NCBI GenBank assembly: GCA_034440575.1
Contig: JAOTOL010001278.1
Span: forward strand, 244,501-308,500
DNA from: Imbricaverruca yamaguchii
Lineage: Eukaryota > Arthropoda > Thecostraca > Neoverrucidae
Direction of reading: 5' to 3'
Length of the DNA stretch: 64,000 nt
The position numbers and the translations under genes were made by a program. The notes below the pieces were generated by a model. The model was not told the DNA's origin. It searched no databases and saw nothing but the letters and a program-made list of their open reading frames with translations. Positions 23,004 to 37,070 of the stretch are shown here, piece after piece; within the stretch, counting starts at the first letter, position 1; the number at the start of each line of letters is the position of its first letter.

Positions 23004-26000
23004 AGGACATGACGCTACTTTGTCCACCTCCTTTTGAGGGTCGATGTCTGTCTTCGAGAATCGCGCCAGGCATTCCTCAACGTTTTGAAGAAAGGCAGAT
23101 GCATTCCTTTTAGTGTGGTCACAAAAACAATTTTAATAAAGAAAACTTCGCTTCCTAGCTGATCCGTATCAAGAAAGCATCTGCATCCGTATCCGTATTC
23201 GTATCCAATGCATCGCTGGAAATATATAAACTGGATGAATGTTGGTGCCCCGCCCAAGCAGCTTCCGCGATACCTCCTGGGCTCTTGCAGTCTGTCAAAA
23301 TGTCATGCCGTCTGTCACATTCGGTGCCCAGCTGAGAAGGAGTTCTGAAGTCGAAAGACAAAGTATGTACTGGTGTGCTTTGTAGGAAATGATCAGCACG
23401 GCGGCCCGCATGAAGCGGCACGAATGAGGCCTTTTCAGCACTTTCAAGGCGGAGTGTTTCTGAGACAATGAAGCGGAGTTGGAACGCATACCAGATAGCC
23501 ATCATTTTCCTTGTTTACACTTCAGAAGATGCCAGAAATGTTTCCAGACGATGAAAGGCGTGTTTCACCCAGCATAAACATATGTCGCATACTGACACGA
23601 TGAACAGATAGCCTCATCACACAAATTGCTGCCGTTAAGAACAAAAACATGCTGCTTCCGCTTAGCATATCTAGTAGAAGCTTTAGCGAAATGCTGCGAC
23701 ATGGATGCCCTCGTCAGCGGTGATGCATAATAGCCTTCAGCAGCGGTAGGACACTGGCGCTCTTCAGCATGCTGGGAGGAGGCTGCTCTTTAGCAACGAT
23801 GAGATGGTCCGGTGTCCGCCACACTGGTGCAGCAAATTCCGCCATTTCCGACGAGCTGAAAACCATTGTGTGTGTCCACCCCATCCATTCTCGCGCGAGT
23901 GACGGTGGCACCCATTCCGGTCCCTTTAACGAGAGAACCATGTGACACAACACCGCCTGTCACCGGATGTGAGGTAACGGCCGAGGCGTTGTCGGGCCAT
24001 TGGCGGCTGTCCCTTCGCGACCCGACAACTCGGCTGAGACCGGCCGAGATCCGCCAGACGGTTCACGCCGCCCGTTCTGCCGAGAGCTGCCGTCGGCCGG
24101 GGGCGGCGTGGGCCGAACAGCGGTGTCGCACGTCACGCCATCCATTCAAATTAGCCGTGATGCACGGGCAGACAGGTGAGCCACCGATCTGTCGGTCGGC
24201 TCTACACAGGCTCAGCCGAGAGGACACAAGGCAGCGACAGTGGCCCGTACCTGATAGGAATTTGGAGCGGGGAGAGGTATTCGACGGAAACAAAACCAAC
24301 TGAAGGGCCACACGTTGCACGGTGTGCTTTTGGATGTTGCTCGAACAGTCATTTAAATTTATTCCTAGCGTGCACGGCTACTTCTGGTTTGCGAAGTCCA
24401 ATTGTCGTCGGACCCGTGCACTTTCAATAATGGACTCATCCATGGCCAATCAACTAAATTTCACTCCAATTAAATTCACGACTATTCACATCCTTCAGAA
24501 CAGAAACTGTTCCTGTCTCTCACAGCCTGTCAGGTTCGCATATGGCCTAAACCTGGTTCAGTTGCCGCCCGCTGACCAGGCCGCATTACCCTCAGAGATA
24601 TAGCTCAAACTGGAGCTTCGGATAGGTGGTACAGCCGATATATGCCAGTATTATCCAGACTGCATTCTGTGAACCGACAGTCCGACCGCTAAACCCCTCC
24701 CCCTCCCCACCCACACCCCCCACCCACCCCAAGTTCATTTGCAATTAAATTTCTATCATTATTTACTATCATCTCGTCCCAAGTTTCCATCCTCAACCCC
24801 CACCCCCATCCTCACCCCACCCCACCTTGTTTTCCACACCGATCCGGCTCCAGGCATGTTTTCGGAACCCACAACACCAGGTGCAAGGCGTCTTTCCAAA
24901 GCGCTTTGGAATCACGTGGAACAACTCAACTCATAGCCTATGGAGTTCAGGTAATCCGTTAGTACGACAAAATGACTCACAACAACGTGCAGTGCAGCTG
25001 AACCTGCCGTGTGTGCACCGGATGGAATGATCGTCAAATGACGATCATTGCTTTCAATACCTTAATATCAAGCCCGATCCAGATACAACTAGCCCTATTT
25101 GTTGTGGGGGGACGGTGATTCCGCCCCTGCCAGGCATGCTCCACAGGATATCTCCGAACCGCTTGCGTCAGAGATCTGATCGTTGATAACTTTTCCCAAG
25201 CATTCCTCTCACTGAATCTACCGCAAGAAATGATTTCCAACCATAGCAGGGACATCTTCACATAGTGGTCAAGGCAGGTAAGTGCAGTTAGATGTACCGG
25301 TTCTGTAAAAGTTCAGTCTTACCTTAAAAATGCGGAATTATGTTCTACGGGAATGTGATATATTTCCGAAGCCTGTTGACTTTAGTGATTCTATTGCTCT
25401 TGATTACATAGCACTCCAGAAAATCGCGTATCCAGTATTTGCTACCAGAAATTTCAAATGTCGCATATCAAAGTAGAGGTGTACTATAATGCAGCCATGA
25501 TCAGAAAGAAATTAATTTTGATTTCTAGCTAACTTGCGTGACCAATGACGTCCAAGTACGGGATTTCGCAATCAGTCGCAACATTTTGTGCTGTAACTTT
25601 TTGTTGCTGTCATTAACTACCCGTGTAAAAATACTTCAAAAAAAGTATCCTCCAAACCTCCGTATCTGATTAGACCATTGACAGTATATTTTACGTTTAC
25701 TGTGGTGCTCAATTGATAGCAGGCGCTCAAGCTCCAGCTATTTCGACATTTTCGTGACAGGTGAAATCTGCATCATTTATTTTCCATCTTTTCGCTCCCC
25801 GCGCACAAATATGCCTTTGTCGATTTCATTTGCTTTTAAGGAGTAAGATGTACATTAAGAAAAGTAAATTAATAATCTCCAACATGAAGTTAACACTCCC
25901 ATGGAAAATAGTATGCCTAGAACCGACCAATCTTGGATCGTGATTCTACCCTTCCGGTTCGAAAATTAGAATGAAGGCCAAGGTCAACACGAGTTTGTTA

Positions 26001-27275
26001 TAGTTTTGAAAAGGATTCTTACTAGATTACCAATTACCAATTTGTCACGTATAAGCTATTGGCGGATAGCAAAAATAGCAAATCACTTTCCATGTTGCGT
26101 TCCTGGCCCCGTCCTTGCACTTGAATGCATCCTTGCACGCGTCATTGGTAGACCGGATATTTAGGAAAACCAAGCAATGCAGGGATGCATAAAAAGATAA
26201 ACAGTACACCATGAAATCCTAGGGGTTGCGTAATGTTTGGAAACCTTGCCTTTTTCTGTTCATTACTCCGAATTATTCGTTTTCATGTATTTATTTAAAC
26301 TTAAGTAAGCGAACTTCGATACAACTCTTCGATTTGGTTGCTTTACCCAGGATGAAGATCATGTGATTTAATTAATCCATTTATCTAACTTAGAACTATG
26401 AACGTAGGCGCAGTGGGGAGGGGTGGAAGAACATGCACAGAACAAAAGCTAGTGGAAGTCAAATTGATCCCTCCCCACACATTGAGAAGGTAAGAAAGTC
26501 TGCTACACTACGAGGGTTAAAGCATTGGTTAGATCCGTTGCCGGGGTGGGCAGCGGAGGAAAATCTACACAGAAATCTGCAACCTCTGCCTGATCAATAA
26601 TTAGCAAACCTCCCACTTGTCGTAGTTGGTCACACATTCCGTGCACAATAGAATAGCTTTTCAGTGGAAGCAAGTGGCACGCATTATCCACGAATGCACC
26701 ATATGTTGACAGTAGAATGTGGAAACACACTACTCCTAATTCGGAACGTCGATAAGAAAATAAGCTCAGAGTCAGCGGATGCTAACAAGAAAGGGTAAAT
26801 AAATCAACAGGGCAAAGAGAAAGAGGGAGGAGCCCAGGCAGCTCAAGATATTCAATGAAGATGGGACAAGAAGCGAACAGAAGAAAGCAACAATATCTCT
26901 AGCTGCATGGACTGCAGCAAAAGCGTGAAGTAAAATGTGGCGTAACCGACGGATCTAGAAAATGAAAAGGTTCCGTCTCATCTAGAAGATGACACGGAAG
27001 CAACATTCGCTATCTTCTGCTGTTCCTGCTTCCATCTGCTACATCACTGGCGCCCGTAATCAACGTTGGTGGTGTACCCCACCCTTTGCAACCTTCAGCC
27101 GAAGAGGCAAATTGTATCCATCAGTAGTGTCCCTTCAAGGAAATGTGGCCTCTCCAGATGAGTGTTCCACCCCTACCGATCGAAATTCTTGGATCCGCCC
27201 CTGATAATGCAAGCAGTGGCATGAGCAGTGCAAATAATGCATGCATATATACCGGCCCATATATATCAATGTATG
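23004..27275. other. Intron 5 sequence: no exon recognised
   Basis: No frame here shows a family signature. A GC-rich patch lies at about 23,980-24,150, a C-rich patch (CCCCTCCCC/CACCC) at about 24,690-24,830 and an AT-rich stretch from 25,300 to 26,400. I see nothing further that I can support. Confidence 0.4.
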
Positions 27276-27283
27276 TATGTATA

Positions 27284-27336
<53 letters not shown>
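27276..27336. repeat. (TA)n microsatellite
   Basis: About 28 TA dinucleotides just before the left arm of the inverted repeat at 27,335-27,712. Confidence 0.9.
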
Positions 27337-27712
<376 letters not shown>

Positions 27713-27755
27713 GTCTAAAACCCAGGAGCACCTAAGAGCCATTCTTCGTTGTATT

Positions 27756-27757
<2 letters not shown>

Positions 27758-27790
<33 letters not shown>

Positions 27791-27812
27791 GCATTGTATG
27801 TATATATATATA

Positions 27813-27858
<46 letters not shown>
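27758..27858. repeat. Interrupted (TA)n microsatellite
   Basis: Two TA blocks separated by GGGCATTGTATG and TGTGTA, just right of the inverted repeat. Confidence 0.9.
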
Positions 27859-27860
<2 letters not shown>

Positions 27861-28149
27861 CATATAAACAACTCATCCAATTCTGGCCTCAACTTAAGGA
27901 AACATTGGACTAAAGCGGTAGAGTAAACCAGGTTCCGTCTTTATTCATTTGCATGCATGTACGGTCATGCCATTTGTCTTCATTGGCATCACTCCTTGTC
28001 CATAGTCGCTGGTGATTATCAATCAGGAGGACTTGCTGCACCATTTGTCACTGTCAGCATGGTGCCGTCGCTTCCATTGCCGACGGTCTCCTGCTATGAA
28101 TCTATTGCGTTGGCTGTTGGCATGGCCGAACGCCGGTCAGAGTCCGCTT

Positions 28150-28720
28150 ACTCGCCATGTCAACCGCCAATGACCCCGAACGCGTGTGATGGAGTCGACA
28201 CCGACGCGACGCCGGCAGGCGCGCGCGGTCGTTATCGACGGCTCGAGTACTGCCGACGGGGCGTCGACGGCGCCGCCGACGTCCGGCCGTGTTTTCGCGA
28301 GTATCCGAAGTATTTACACGGGTACCATCATCTTATCGGCGCGACCGGGCCTTAGCGACGTGCCGCTGTCCGTCAACGCCGCCTGCGCTATCTGCGCGAG
28401 CCGCCTCCGAGTGCGCCGCGAACGCCGCGTCATCAGCGTGTGCGCCGCGCCGCCCCGCGCGCCTCCCATCCATCTCCTGCACTCAATGAACGGCAACAGC
28501 AGGTCCGTGCTTTGTCACACGACACCGGCTCCCGCTGACGGTATCGAATGTGTTGCGTCAGCGGCGGCCATCCCGTGTGACGACGTCATTGCCGGGCATC
28601 CGCCGAGCTGGCGGAGGGACCCGGCCGGACCCGGACCCGGACCCGGAGCCGAATCCGACGGGTGGGGAAGAAGTCAGGCAGTGATGGAGACGCCCGTTGC
28701 AACTGACGATAAGGAGAGGA
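28150..28720. other. GC/CpG-rich island inside intron 5
   Basis: A sharply GC-rich block dense in CpG (for example CCGACGCGACGCCGGCAGGC) in the middle of AT-rich intron sequence. A plus-strand frame of 194 codons runs from 28,186 to 28,770 with an Ala/Arg/Pro-rich composition and a GGACCC repeat near 28,620-28,650. I recognise no domain. It could be an unmethylated regulatory island, an exon of an unrecognised plus-strand gene, or the edge of an old element. Confidence 0.35.
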
Positions 28721-29259
28721 CGGAGGGAGAAGCGGAGCGGGTGCGGCATTGGAAGAAGCAGTCAAGATAACGGGAGACACGGTTAAAGTAGTGGAAGACG
28801 GCCAGTGCAGTGAGAGAGGCCCGATAAGTGAGAGAGGCGGCTGGGACACTGAAAGAAGTGAAACGATCAGAATAGCGGAAGAAATTGCGTGAAGAGAGAA
28901 GTGGAAGTTATGACATATGCGGGATGCTAAGCCATTATTGGTGAATCAGTTGCTTATATTGCGTGCTCAATTTTGTTCATGCCCTAAGCAGCACCAGGCT
29001 GCTTGGTGATGATATTAGCTTATCGACATATCTTACTGGGAGAACTACAGGGCATTCTTTTTTCATGTTGTACGCCTCTCACTCTGAGATCAAGAGGACT
29101 CCTTCCGAGCATACCGAGGAAAATTGATGCTGCTGCCATGAGGCCATACTAGTCGAATTCCCTCGGCGGTTTATGACGACTGAGAAATGGTCTTGGTCGC
29201 GGCATCAGTTGTGTAGTCGGTGGTGGCTGGCCGGCGGTTTTATGGCGTGTTGATCATAA
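28721..29259. other. Gap: nothing recognised
   Basis: Intron 5 sequence between the GC-rich island and the ~358-bp tandem array. The first part (about 28,725-28,900) is purine-rich on the plus strand. Confidence 0.4.
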
Positions 29260-31450
29260 CACGAAACAAATAACCTGGTGCCACAAGGAAGAACTGGTTG
29301 AGAGGTAAAAGAGCTTCACAAAATGTTTTTTCTTTAATCGTTCATTTCCCGTAGGCTTTAACATGGGACCCTGGATGATGAAAACCACGACCCCTTAGAT
29401 TTTCCCCAAGCTTGCAGCATGTGTGCCTCATTAGGTCATGCATATGTGATGTCAAACATTGTGTGGGTCATTGCAAGCTGTGGCCTACAGAGGTTACCGT
29501 GTGGCCACCGAATATCAAGATAAGGGAATTACGCGCAATAGTTCCGTTCCTCCTTGGGGTGCCATGTTATTACTTCAGTGTTATGAGTAAATGCACCGCA
29601 AGCTTGGATAGGACATCCATTTATGTATATGGTATCGGTATTTATTCAAATATTCGACTTAATACCCTTAGCTTGATATTCGATGACCGCACGGTGACCT
29701 CTGTAGGCCACAGCTTACAATACACCGCAGGATGTTTGACATCACATATGTAAGATCTAATGAGGATCATATCCTGCAATTTTGGGCAAAATTTAAGGGG
29801 TCGTAATTTTGATCCTCCATACGGTCTTATGTTAAAGCCTACGGGAAATGAACTATTAAGTGAAAAAGTGAAATTCTTGATGTTATTTTAGCTCTCATCC
29901 AGTTCTTTCTCGGGTTACCGGGCTGTTAGTTCCGTGCTATGATGAAATGCACTTGATGCTTGGATGGGATACCCATCCAAGCATATTTCAGCAACGATTC
30001 CATATACATACCCATTTATGTATATGGAATCGATATTTATTCAAATATTCCGCTTAATTCCCTCGGCTTGATATTCGATGGCCACACAGTATCCTCTGTA
30101 GGTTACAGCTTGGAATGCCCCACATAATGTTTGACATCACATAAGTAAGACCAAATGAGGAACACATGCTGCAAGTTCGGAAAAAAACCTAAGGGATCTT
30201 GTTTTTGATCCCCAATTGTGTCCCATGTCAAAGCCTATGGGAAATTAACTATTAAGTGGAACGGTGAAATTTGTGATGCTCTTTTATCTCTCAACCAGCT
30301 CTTCCTTGCGCTACAGGGTTATTAGTTCCACGTTGTGATGAAATGCACCAGATGCTTGGATAGGACACCCATTTATGCATATGGAATCGTTATTTGTTCA
30401 CATATTACGCTTAATTCCCTCAGCTTGATATTCGATAGCCACACGGTGACCTCCGTAGGTCACAGCTTGCAATGCAACACATAATGTTTGACATCACATA
30501 TGTACGACCTAATGAGGCACAAATGCTGTAAGTTTGGGGAAAACCTATGGGGTCTTGGTTTCGATATCCTTCGTACGATCCCATGCTAAACCATATGGGA
30601 AATTAACCATGAAGTGAACAAGTTCAATTTATGATGCTCTTTTACCTCTCAAGCAGTTCTTCCTTGTGGTACCGGGTTATTAGTTCCGTGTTGTGATGAA
30701 GTGCACCGGACGCATGGATAAGACACCCATGTATGTATATAGTATCGTTATTTATTGAAATATTCCGCTTCATTGCCCTAGCTTGATATTCGATGACAGC
30801 ACGGTGATCTCTATAGGTCACAGCTTGCAATGCCCCGCAGAATGCTTGATATCACATGTGTAAGACCTAATGAGACACAAATGGTGTAATTTGGGGGAAA
30901 ATCTAAGGGGTCGTGGTTTTGATCCCCTATAGGATCCCATGTTAAAGCCCATGGGAAGTTAACCATAAAGTGAAAAAGTGAAATTGTGGTGCTCTTTTAC
31001 TTCTCATACAGTTTTTGTTCTTGGGGTACCGGGTTATTAGTTGCGTGATAGCATAAAATGCACCGGATGCTTGGGTACTGCACCCATTTATGTATATTGT
31101 ATCGTTATTTATTCAAATATTCCGTTTAATTCCCTTAGCTTGCTATTCGGTGACAACACGGTGGCCTCTGTACGTCACAGGTTGCAATGCCCCGCAGGAT
31201 GTTTGACATCACATATGTAAGACCTAATGGGCACATATTCTGATAGTTTGGGGAAAATTTAAGAGGCAAATATATGGGGTCGTGGTTTAGATCCCCCATA
31301 GGGTCCCATATTAAAGCGTATGGGAAATGAACCATAAAGTGAAAAAGTGAAATTTGTGGAGCCCTTTTAGCTGTCAGCCAGTTCTTGCTTGGGGTACGGT
31401 GTTGTCAGTTCCTTATGATGATCAGAGGTACCGGATGCTTGGATTTGCCG
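29260..31450. repeat. Tandem array of ~358-bp units with a flipped first unit
   Basis: Diagnostic blocks recur about every 358 bp: CCATTTATGTATATGGTATCG-like words at ~29,617, 30,020, 30,367, 30,724 and 31,082, and GATGTTTGACATCACATATG-like words in every unit. The second unit is lengthened by ~45 bp of duplicated text near 29,970. The first segment (29,260-29,560) reads in the opposite orientation, with GAAGAACTGGTTGAGAGGTAAAAGAG corresponding to the complement of the CTCTTTTA-CTCTCA-CAGTTCTTCC block. The junction near 29,560 is therefore an inverted pair. No coding content is evident. Confidence 0.85.
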
Positions 31451-32740
31451 ACCATTTCTTCCCTGGGATGACTCAAAGACATGCATTAAACACCAAATGT
31501 TGATGTGTAAGACATCACAAGGGAATAGGAAAATTAAAAAGGTTATGTTAGTGCAATTTTTGGAACCAAATAATTGGCTTGAAAATGTTCTTTCTGAACT
31601 TTTTCTCGCATTGAGTGACATGCTAGATAAGGTTAGGTAATGCCACATTTTTAAGGCATTATTTTATAAGCCAAATTACCCAACTCCAAGCCCTTTTTGT
31701 GTTATTTTTATGTCAAGTTAAATGTATGCAATTGCAGAAGAAATGAGTGGTCACTTCATGCTAGCCACATTCATAAATAGTGTATTAGAAATAGAAATTC
31801 CAAGATTTCCAAAAATTGCCCTTAGGTGCACATTTACCCAGCCATGTTCCTAGGTGTATATGAATGACCCTTTGAAATGCATGCCATTTCTTTTTAGATT
31901 ATTGTGCAGGCGGTTCAGGTTCCAAGAGCAGTCATATTTTTCGAATCTGGTAAATTTCCATCCCTCCAAAAATGAATCTTGAAAATCAATCATATAACAC
32001 GGATGATCTAGAATGGCATAATTTGATGCGCATTTATTGGAAGAATTGCATGATTGACGTGAGTTAAATTTTGCAAGAAAACAATGGTTTGATGTATATC
32101 TTGGAATCATGGAATTGGGAAGAAAGTATTTAGATAATCGGACATAATTTTGGAAATCATAATTGACCTCATGTTTGTGATACTCGAGACTGAATTTTGA
32201 ATAATTCAATTGGTTTTGAAATTTTGACAGCAAAAAGCTTGAACTCTATAAAACAACACATGCATGGCTTCACAGTCGCTAGAGAAGGAGGCTATGGTCT
32301 TCATGACGAGATGATGTTCTGGATGTTGGAAACTCTTAACCAATCTGCTTTCCTAATCAGGACCAGGACTTCAGTGTATCCTGAAGTCCATTGCTACTCA
32401 CGATTAGGTGCATGGCGCACAATTATAGACGAATGAACGTTTCCAATCACCGCAAACCGCGCTGTTCATCCTATCCGTTGGCGACTGATAATGAGACATT
32501 CACGATTGGTGCAGCCGCGTCATCACTCTATTGGCATCTAATTATTTATAAATCTGTCGAATACTTTTATTTTGAGAACGTAGTGAACGAAGTTACTTAT
32601 TTTTGTTTTGCATTCATTCCTCGCAACAAAACAACATATTTACGTTTGCATATGTAGGTGAGAATTTGTCGTTTCATATCCCCATCATCGAACATGAATT
32701 CCTAAAGCTATGTACACCACTTGGGCACCGGCCCTGTTAG
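31451..32740. other. Gap: nothing recognised
   Basis: AT-rich intron 5 sequence between the tandem array and the LINE. Only short frames with no family signature. Confidence 0.4.
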
Positions 32741-32754
32741 TGTGGACATGCATC

Positions 32755-35670
32755 CCATATGCGTAGAGTCATAAGAAACATGTCAAACATATCCAAGCGT
32801 GTCCTTCAAGCACGTCCTTCAGGGAAACTAGGCAATGGCGAGAGGAGGGATGAAGTAGCATTGCCAGCTCAGGGCTATTCCAATAGTGATAGTCAAGGCA
32901 ATAGAACCCCAAAGTCAGCAAATAGGGATAGCAGTAGTTCAAGGAGGCAGAGAGGTAGCTCATCCGGTGATGAAAGAGATCCTCAACATGAAAAAGTAAC
33001 AGGTGGTTATGGAACATATGTTAAGAGTATGATGCTTAATGCTCAGAGTATCCGATCCAAATTTGATGAGTTCAAGTGTTATGTTGCTGAGAAGGAACCC
33101 GATTTTGTTTGCATTACTGCGGCATGGGTCAGTGAGGGGTATTTTGGGGATTACTTGCAAGACCACGCGATCCAGGGTACGATATGTTTTCGTGCAATAG
33201 GGGTCCAGCAGTGAAAGGGGGTGGTGTAATGCTCATGTGAAGAGATTATTCAGTTCTCAAAAAGTAGCAGATGGGGTAAAATGTGTCTGTGGAGTCAATT
33301 TGGCTTGATGTCGCTGTGGGAAAAGGCAACACCAATAAACTGAGGATAGGAGCTTTGTACCGATCAAGAACCCTGCCACATTCTCGGAAATTGGAGCTTG
33401 ATAAGGTGATTTGCGAGGAATTCAGTAGAAACTTTCAGAGGAAATGCCTTATTCTTGGAAACTTTTCTTCAACAGATCAGACTTTCACTGCATGAAAGCG
33501 GCTTTAAGTGCCATATGATAGGAAGAAGAATTATCCAATTAAAATGCCTGTGAAATGTGGGAAAAGTTGAAATCTTACGTGGAGAACATTCAGATTAGAT
33601 ATGTTCCCAAAAGCAAAGGCGCAAAAGAAGGGTAGGAAAGCCAGTATGGCTTACGCCAGACTTGATACGAGTAATTAAGGCTAGGAAAGCTGAAATTAGT
33701 GTTTAAGGAAGCTTCAAATATCGTAAATATAAGGTCGCATCAAAAAGCTACACTCTGTGAAACAAAACAAAAAACAGAGCAGCAAAGCGAGCAAAAGAAT
33801 TGGATTTGGCTAGGAACTGTAATGGGGAGAACAAAAAGTGTTTTCGTTTCTACAAGATGAGTAAAGTTGCTAGAACAATGGGTCCACTTGAAGTGCATGG
33901 GACTATATTGGGTGAGGATGGCGATATGGTTGAGGAGCTGAGCAAGCAGTTTAAATCAGTGTTTACATTGGAAGATATGACTAACCTGCCAACCGTACAC
34001 CATAGTTCAGTGGCATGTGATCGGAGAGACGGTGTTGATTTCATTGATAGCGATGTTCTTTTCAATCATATCAGGAAAATGAAGCCAAACAAGGCAGCGG
34101 GACTTGATTAAATTTATGCTAGGGTATTGCGGGAAGCTGAAAAGGAACTGGTATTTCCACATAGTAAAATATTTTGTAGATCAGCTTCACAAAATGAAAT
34201 TCCAACAGAATGGAAAAGGGTAATTGTAGCCCCTATTTTCAAGAAAGGAGAAAGGGGGAAATTGGAAACCAAAGGCCAGTAAGCCTCACATCCCTAGTCT
34301 GCAAGGTACTCGAATCAATTATCAAGGATATAATAGTTAGTTATCAGGAAGGAAACAAATTGGTTCAAGATACTCAACATGTGTTTGGAAAAGGGAGATC
34401 GTGTCCCACAAATCTCTTGGACTTTTTGAAATTCGATACAGAACAATTTGATCATGGAAATCAGGTTGATGTAGCATACCTTGACTTTAGTAAGGCCTTT
34501 GACAGGGTACCCCATGCATGGTTAATGATGCAGCTTCAGGTCCATGGTATTGCAGGTAGCATCCTAAAATGGATAGAGTTTTGGCTTTCAAATAGACAGC
34601 AGAGAGTGATGGTACAAAGTCATCATGGCAAAATGTTCACTGTGGAGTCCCCCATGGGTCAGTACTAGGGGCACTACCGTTCATTGTATTTGTAAACATC
34701 ATTGAAAGTGGCGTAAGTGGTAAGGTTTTGAAATTTTCGGATGATTTTAATGTCTTCAGGGCAATAACAAGTCACAATGAGCATACTTCACTGCAAAAAG
34801 TTTTGGACGAACTTGTGAAGTGGTCCGAAGAATGGCAAATGAAATTTCATTTTGATAAGTGCAAAATCATGCATATTGATAAGCAGCGTATGAAGACTCC
34901 ATACTTGACGGGTGGCCAAGTACTATCGGTGAATCAGCAGGAGAAGGACTAAGGTGTTATTCCGAACACAAAATTTGGGGCATCAGAACCGATCAAGGAA
35001 GTCAGGAAGAAGGCACTGAGAATGCTTGGGCCAATGAATATAAACGTATCATACAGAAGTGGGGAAGTCATCAGGAAGCTTTGACTGCACATATGTCAGG
35101 CAACACTTGAAATACTGCGTCCAAACTTTGTCTTCTAGTTATGAAAAAGATTGTTGGCTTCTAGAGAGAGAGTACAAAAGAGGGCTACAAAAATGGGTAG
35201 TTGTATAAGCAACCTGGCATATGAGGAAAACTTCATATGTTTTCACTCAGATATAGAAGGCTGAGAGAAGATCTCATCTAGGTCTTTAAATTTGTCCACG
35301 GTCAGGAGAAGGGGTATATCAGGGAAATGTTTGAATTTAACAGAAATGATGCAATTAGAGGTCATCAATTCAAAATTAAAGTCAGCCACAGCAGGACAAG
35401 GTTAAGACAGTCTTTCTTCACCAACAGGGTAATAGAACCTGGAACCAGCTGCCAGAAACCATTGCCAGTAGCAGCACATTGAACATCTTTAAAAACAACA
35501 TAGACAATCATTATATGAATGGAGGGCTTGGTTTTCATTAATACAGAGAGGGCTGATCGACGGAATTGGTGGGCAACTGGTTGAGTGTCCAGTGTGCAAC
35601 CAAAAGGGGCCCTTGTGGCTCATAGTTGCATTAATCTTTTGTGTCTTTATGTCTTTATGTCTTTTTAAGA
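32755..35670 (+). mobile_element. Non-LTR retrotransposon (CR1/Jockey-like LINE) pseudogene
   Basis: Pieces of an endonuclease/reverse transcriptase appear in order on the plus strand across several frames. They are SIRSKFDEFKCYVAEKEPDF (endonuclease, ~33,045); GALYRSRTLPHSRKLEL (~33,350); MKPNKAAGLD (~34,080); RPVSLTSLVCKVLESIIKD (~34,275); DVAYLDFSKAFDRVPH (RT palm, ~34,470); LKWIEFWLSNRQQRVMV (~34,565); and a retained Asp-Asp box, KFSDDFNVF (~34,730). A C-terminal block and a 3' tail of repeated TGTCTTTA follow (~35,640-35,665). At least five frameshifts or stops break it, so it cannot make an intact protein. It lies in intron 5 of the channel gene, antisense to it. Length is close to full but the 5' end is not defined. 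Confidence 0.85.
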
Positions 35671-37070
35671 AACAATAAATTGAAATGTGGTGAAATTTCG
35701 TCGTAAGTTCTGACACATCCGTTGTAAAATTAAAACCCAAGATTTTATAACAAAATAATCTTCAATAAGATGTTTGTACACGTTTTATTCGTTAGATACC
35801 TAATATACCCTGTCTTCGACCAAACGACTCGAAAGGGTAAACGAGCCATAACTTTCTTCAATGTTCCAGGTATCCAATCTCAACCATCGCACCAATCAGC
35901 TTACGTTTCCCTGGTATTCGGCCAATCATATTTTAGGATGACCTACGGTACAAATCATATAGGATATGGACTGTTGCTACCACAACATGAAGTGATATCC
36001 ACAAATGTCTTCTAATCAGAGGCGGATACAAGGAGGTGGGGGAGGAGTGGTGGCATGTATCCTTTCCGCATGAAAGGGTGGCTGTCTTCCAGGAAGGCCT
36101 GAGTGCACCCACCCATCTTCCGCTCCAGGGATTTCTCAGCCAGAGGCTCATCTCTCAGAGGAAAAGGCGGCCAAAAACCAAAATGCGCCATTTCAGCATG
36201 CTGGAGTGTATCCCCTCCTCCGTTCAACGATTTTCTGCCGAATGCGTCGTTCCGGAGACTTTCGCAGTGGTGGCCCACCGATCAAATGGTGCTACTTCAG
36301 ACAAGTGCCTCCACCCACTGAAAATCCTGCTGCAATTTTTCCAAGTTAAGACATGCAATTTTGGTAAGCATCTTCACTGCATGAAACATCCATTTGAACA
36401 CAGCGGGGGCTGCTTATGTTTTCGACAAGACTATGCTGCCAACAAGTTGCGTTATCAGATCCGACTTCTACCCTCCATGGAGGGTACTTTTTTTGCACCT
36501 TTGGTGAAGGGGATCGGAAGTGTACTGCAAAATTGCATCGAAGAAAGGATTTCAGCATTAGAGAATGTATTTCGATATCCATATCCAAATATCATACAAG
36601 TACTGTTCATTCTTAGAAATTCGAACCCTTTCACCAAATTTGACTAGTTCAAACTAACAGGCTGACCCGAAAAACCTGTGATTGGGATAAAGATAATGAT
36701 CAACTGGATGAACACTCGAGTTCAAGCGACTGTGCGTCGCGAACTCCATAAAAATAAGACATGTAAATGTCCGTGGCCGTCACTTAATCTGCTTTGCACC
36801 AGTCATCTGTCCTAGTTATCTGCATAACCAGGTAATTCGATGACATGGACGGTCAAAACTTTTAAACTTCGATGAGACCGGCCAAATATTCATGAAAATG
36901 CGAGTTCCCTCTTGTCACAGTCCTCGAAAAAAATTACACTTCGACCTCTCGCTCGGTCAATGTCGGGTCGCCTTCATTCACTGCTGTTATAGGCCATTTA
37001 TCCACGACAAGGCGGAGGGAGAACATGATGAATGTACTGCAATAATGATGTTAAAATTGCACAAACTACA
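35671..37070. other. Gap: nothing recognised
   Basis: Intron 5 sequence between the LINE and TTAA element copy 2. A plus-strand frame at 36,036-36,647 is open for 203 codons, but its composition and lack of motifs give no reason to call it a gene. Confidence 0.4.
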
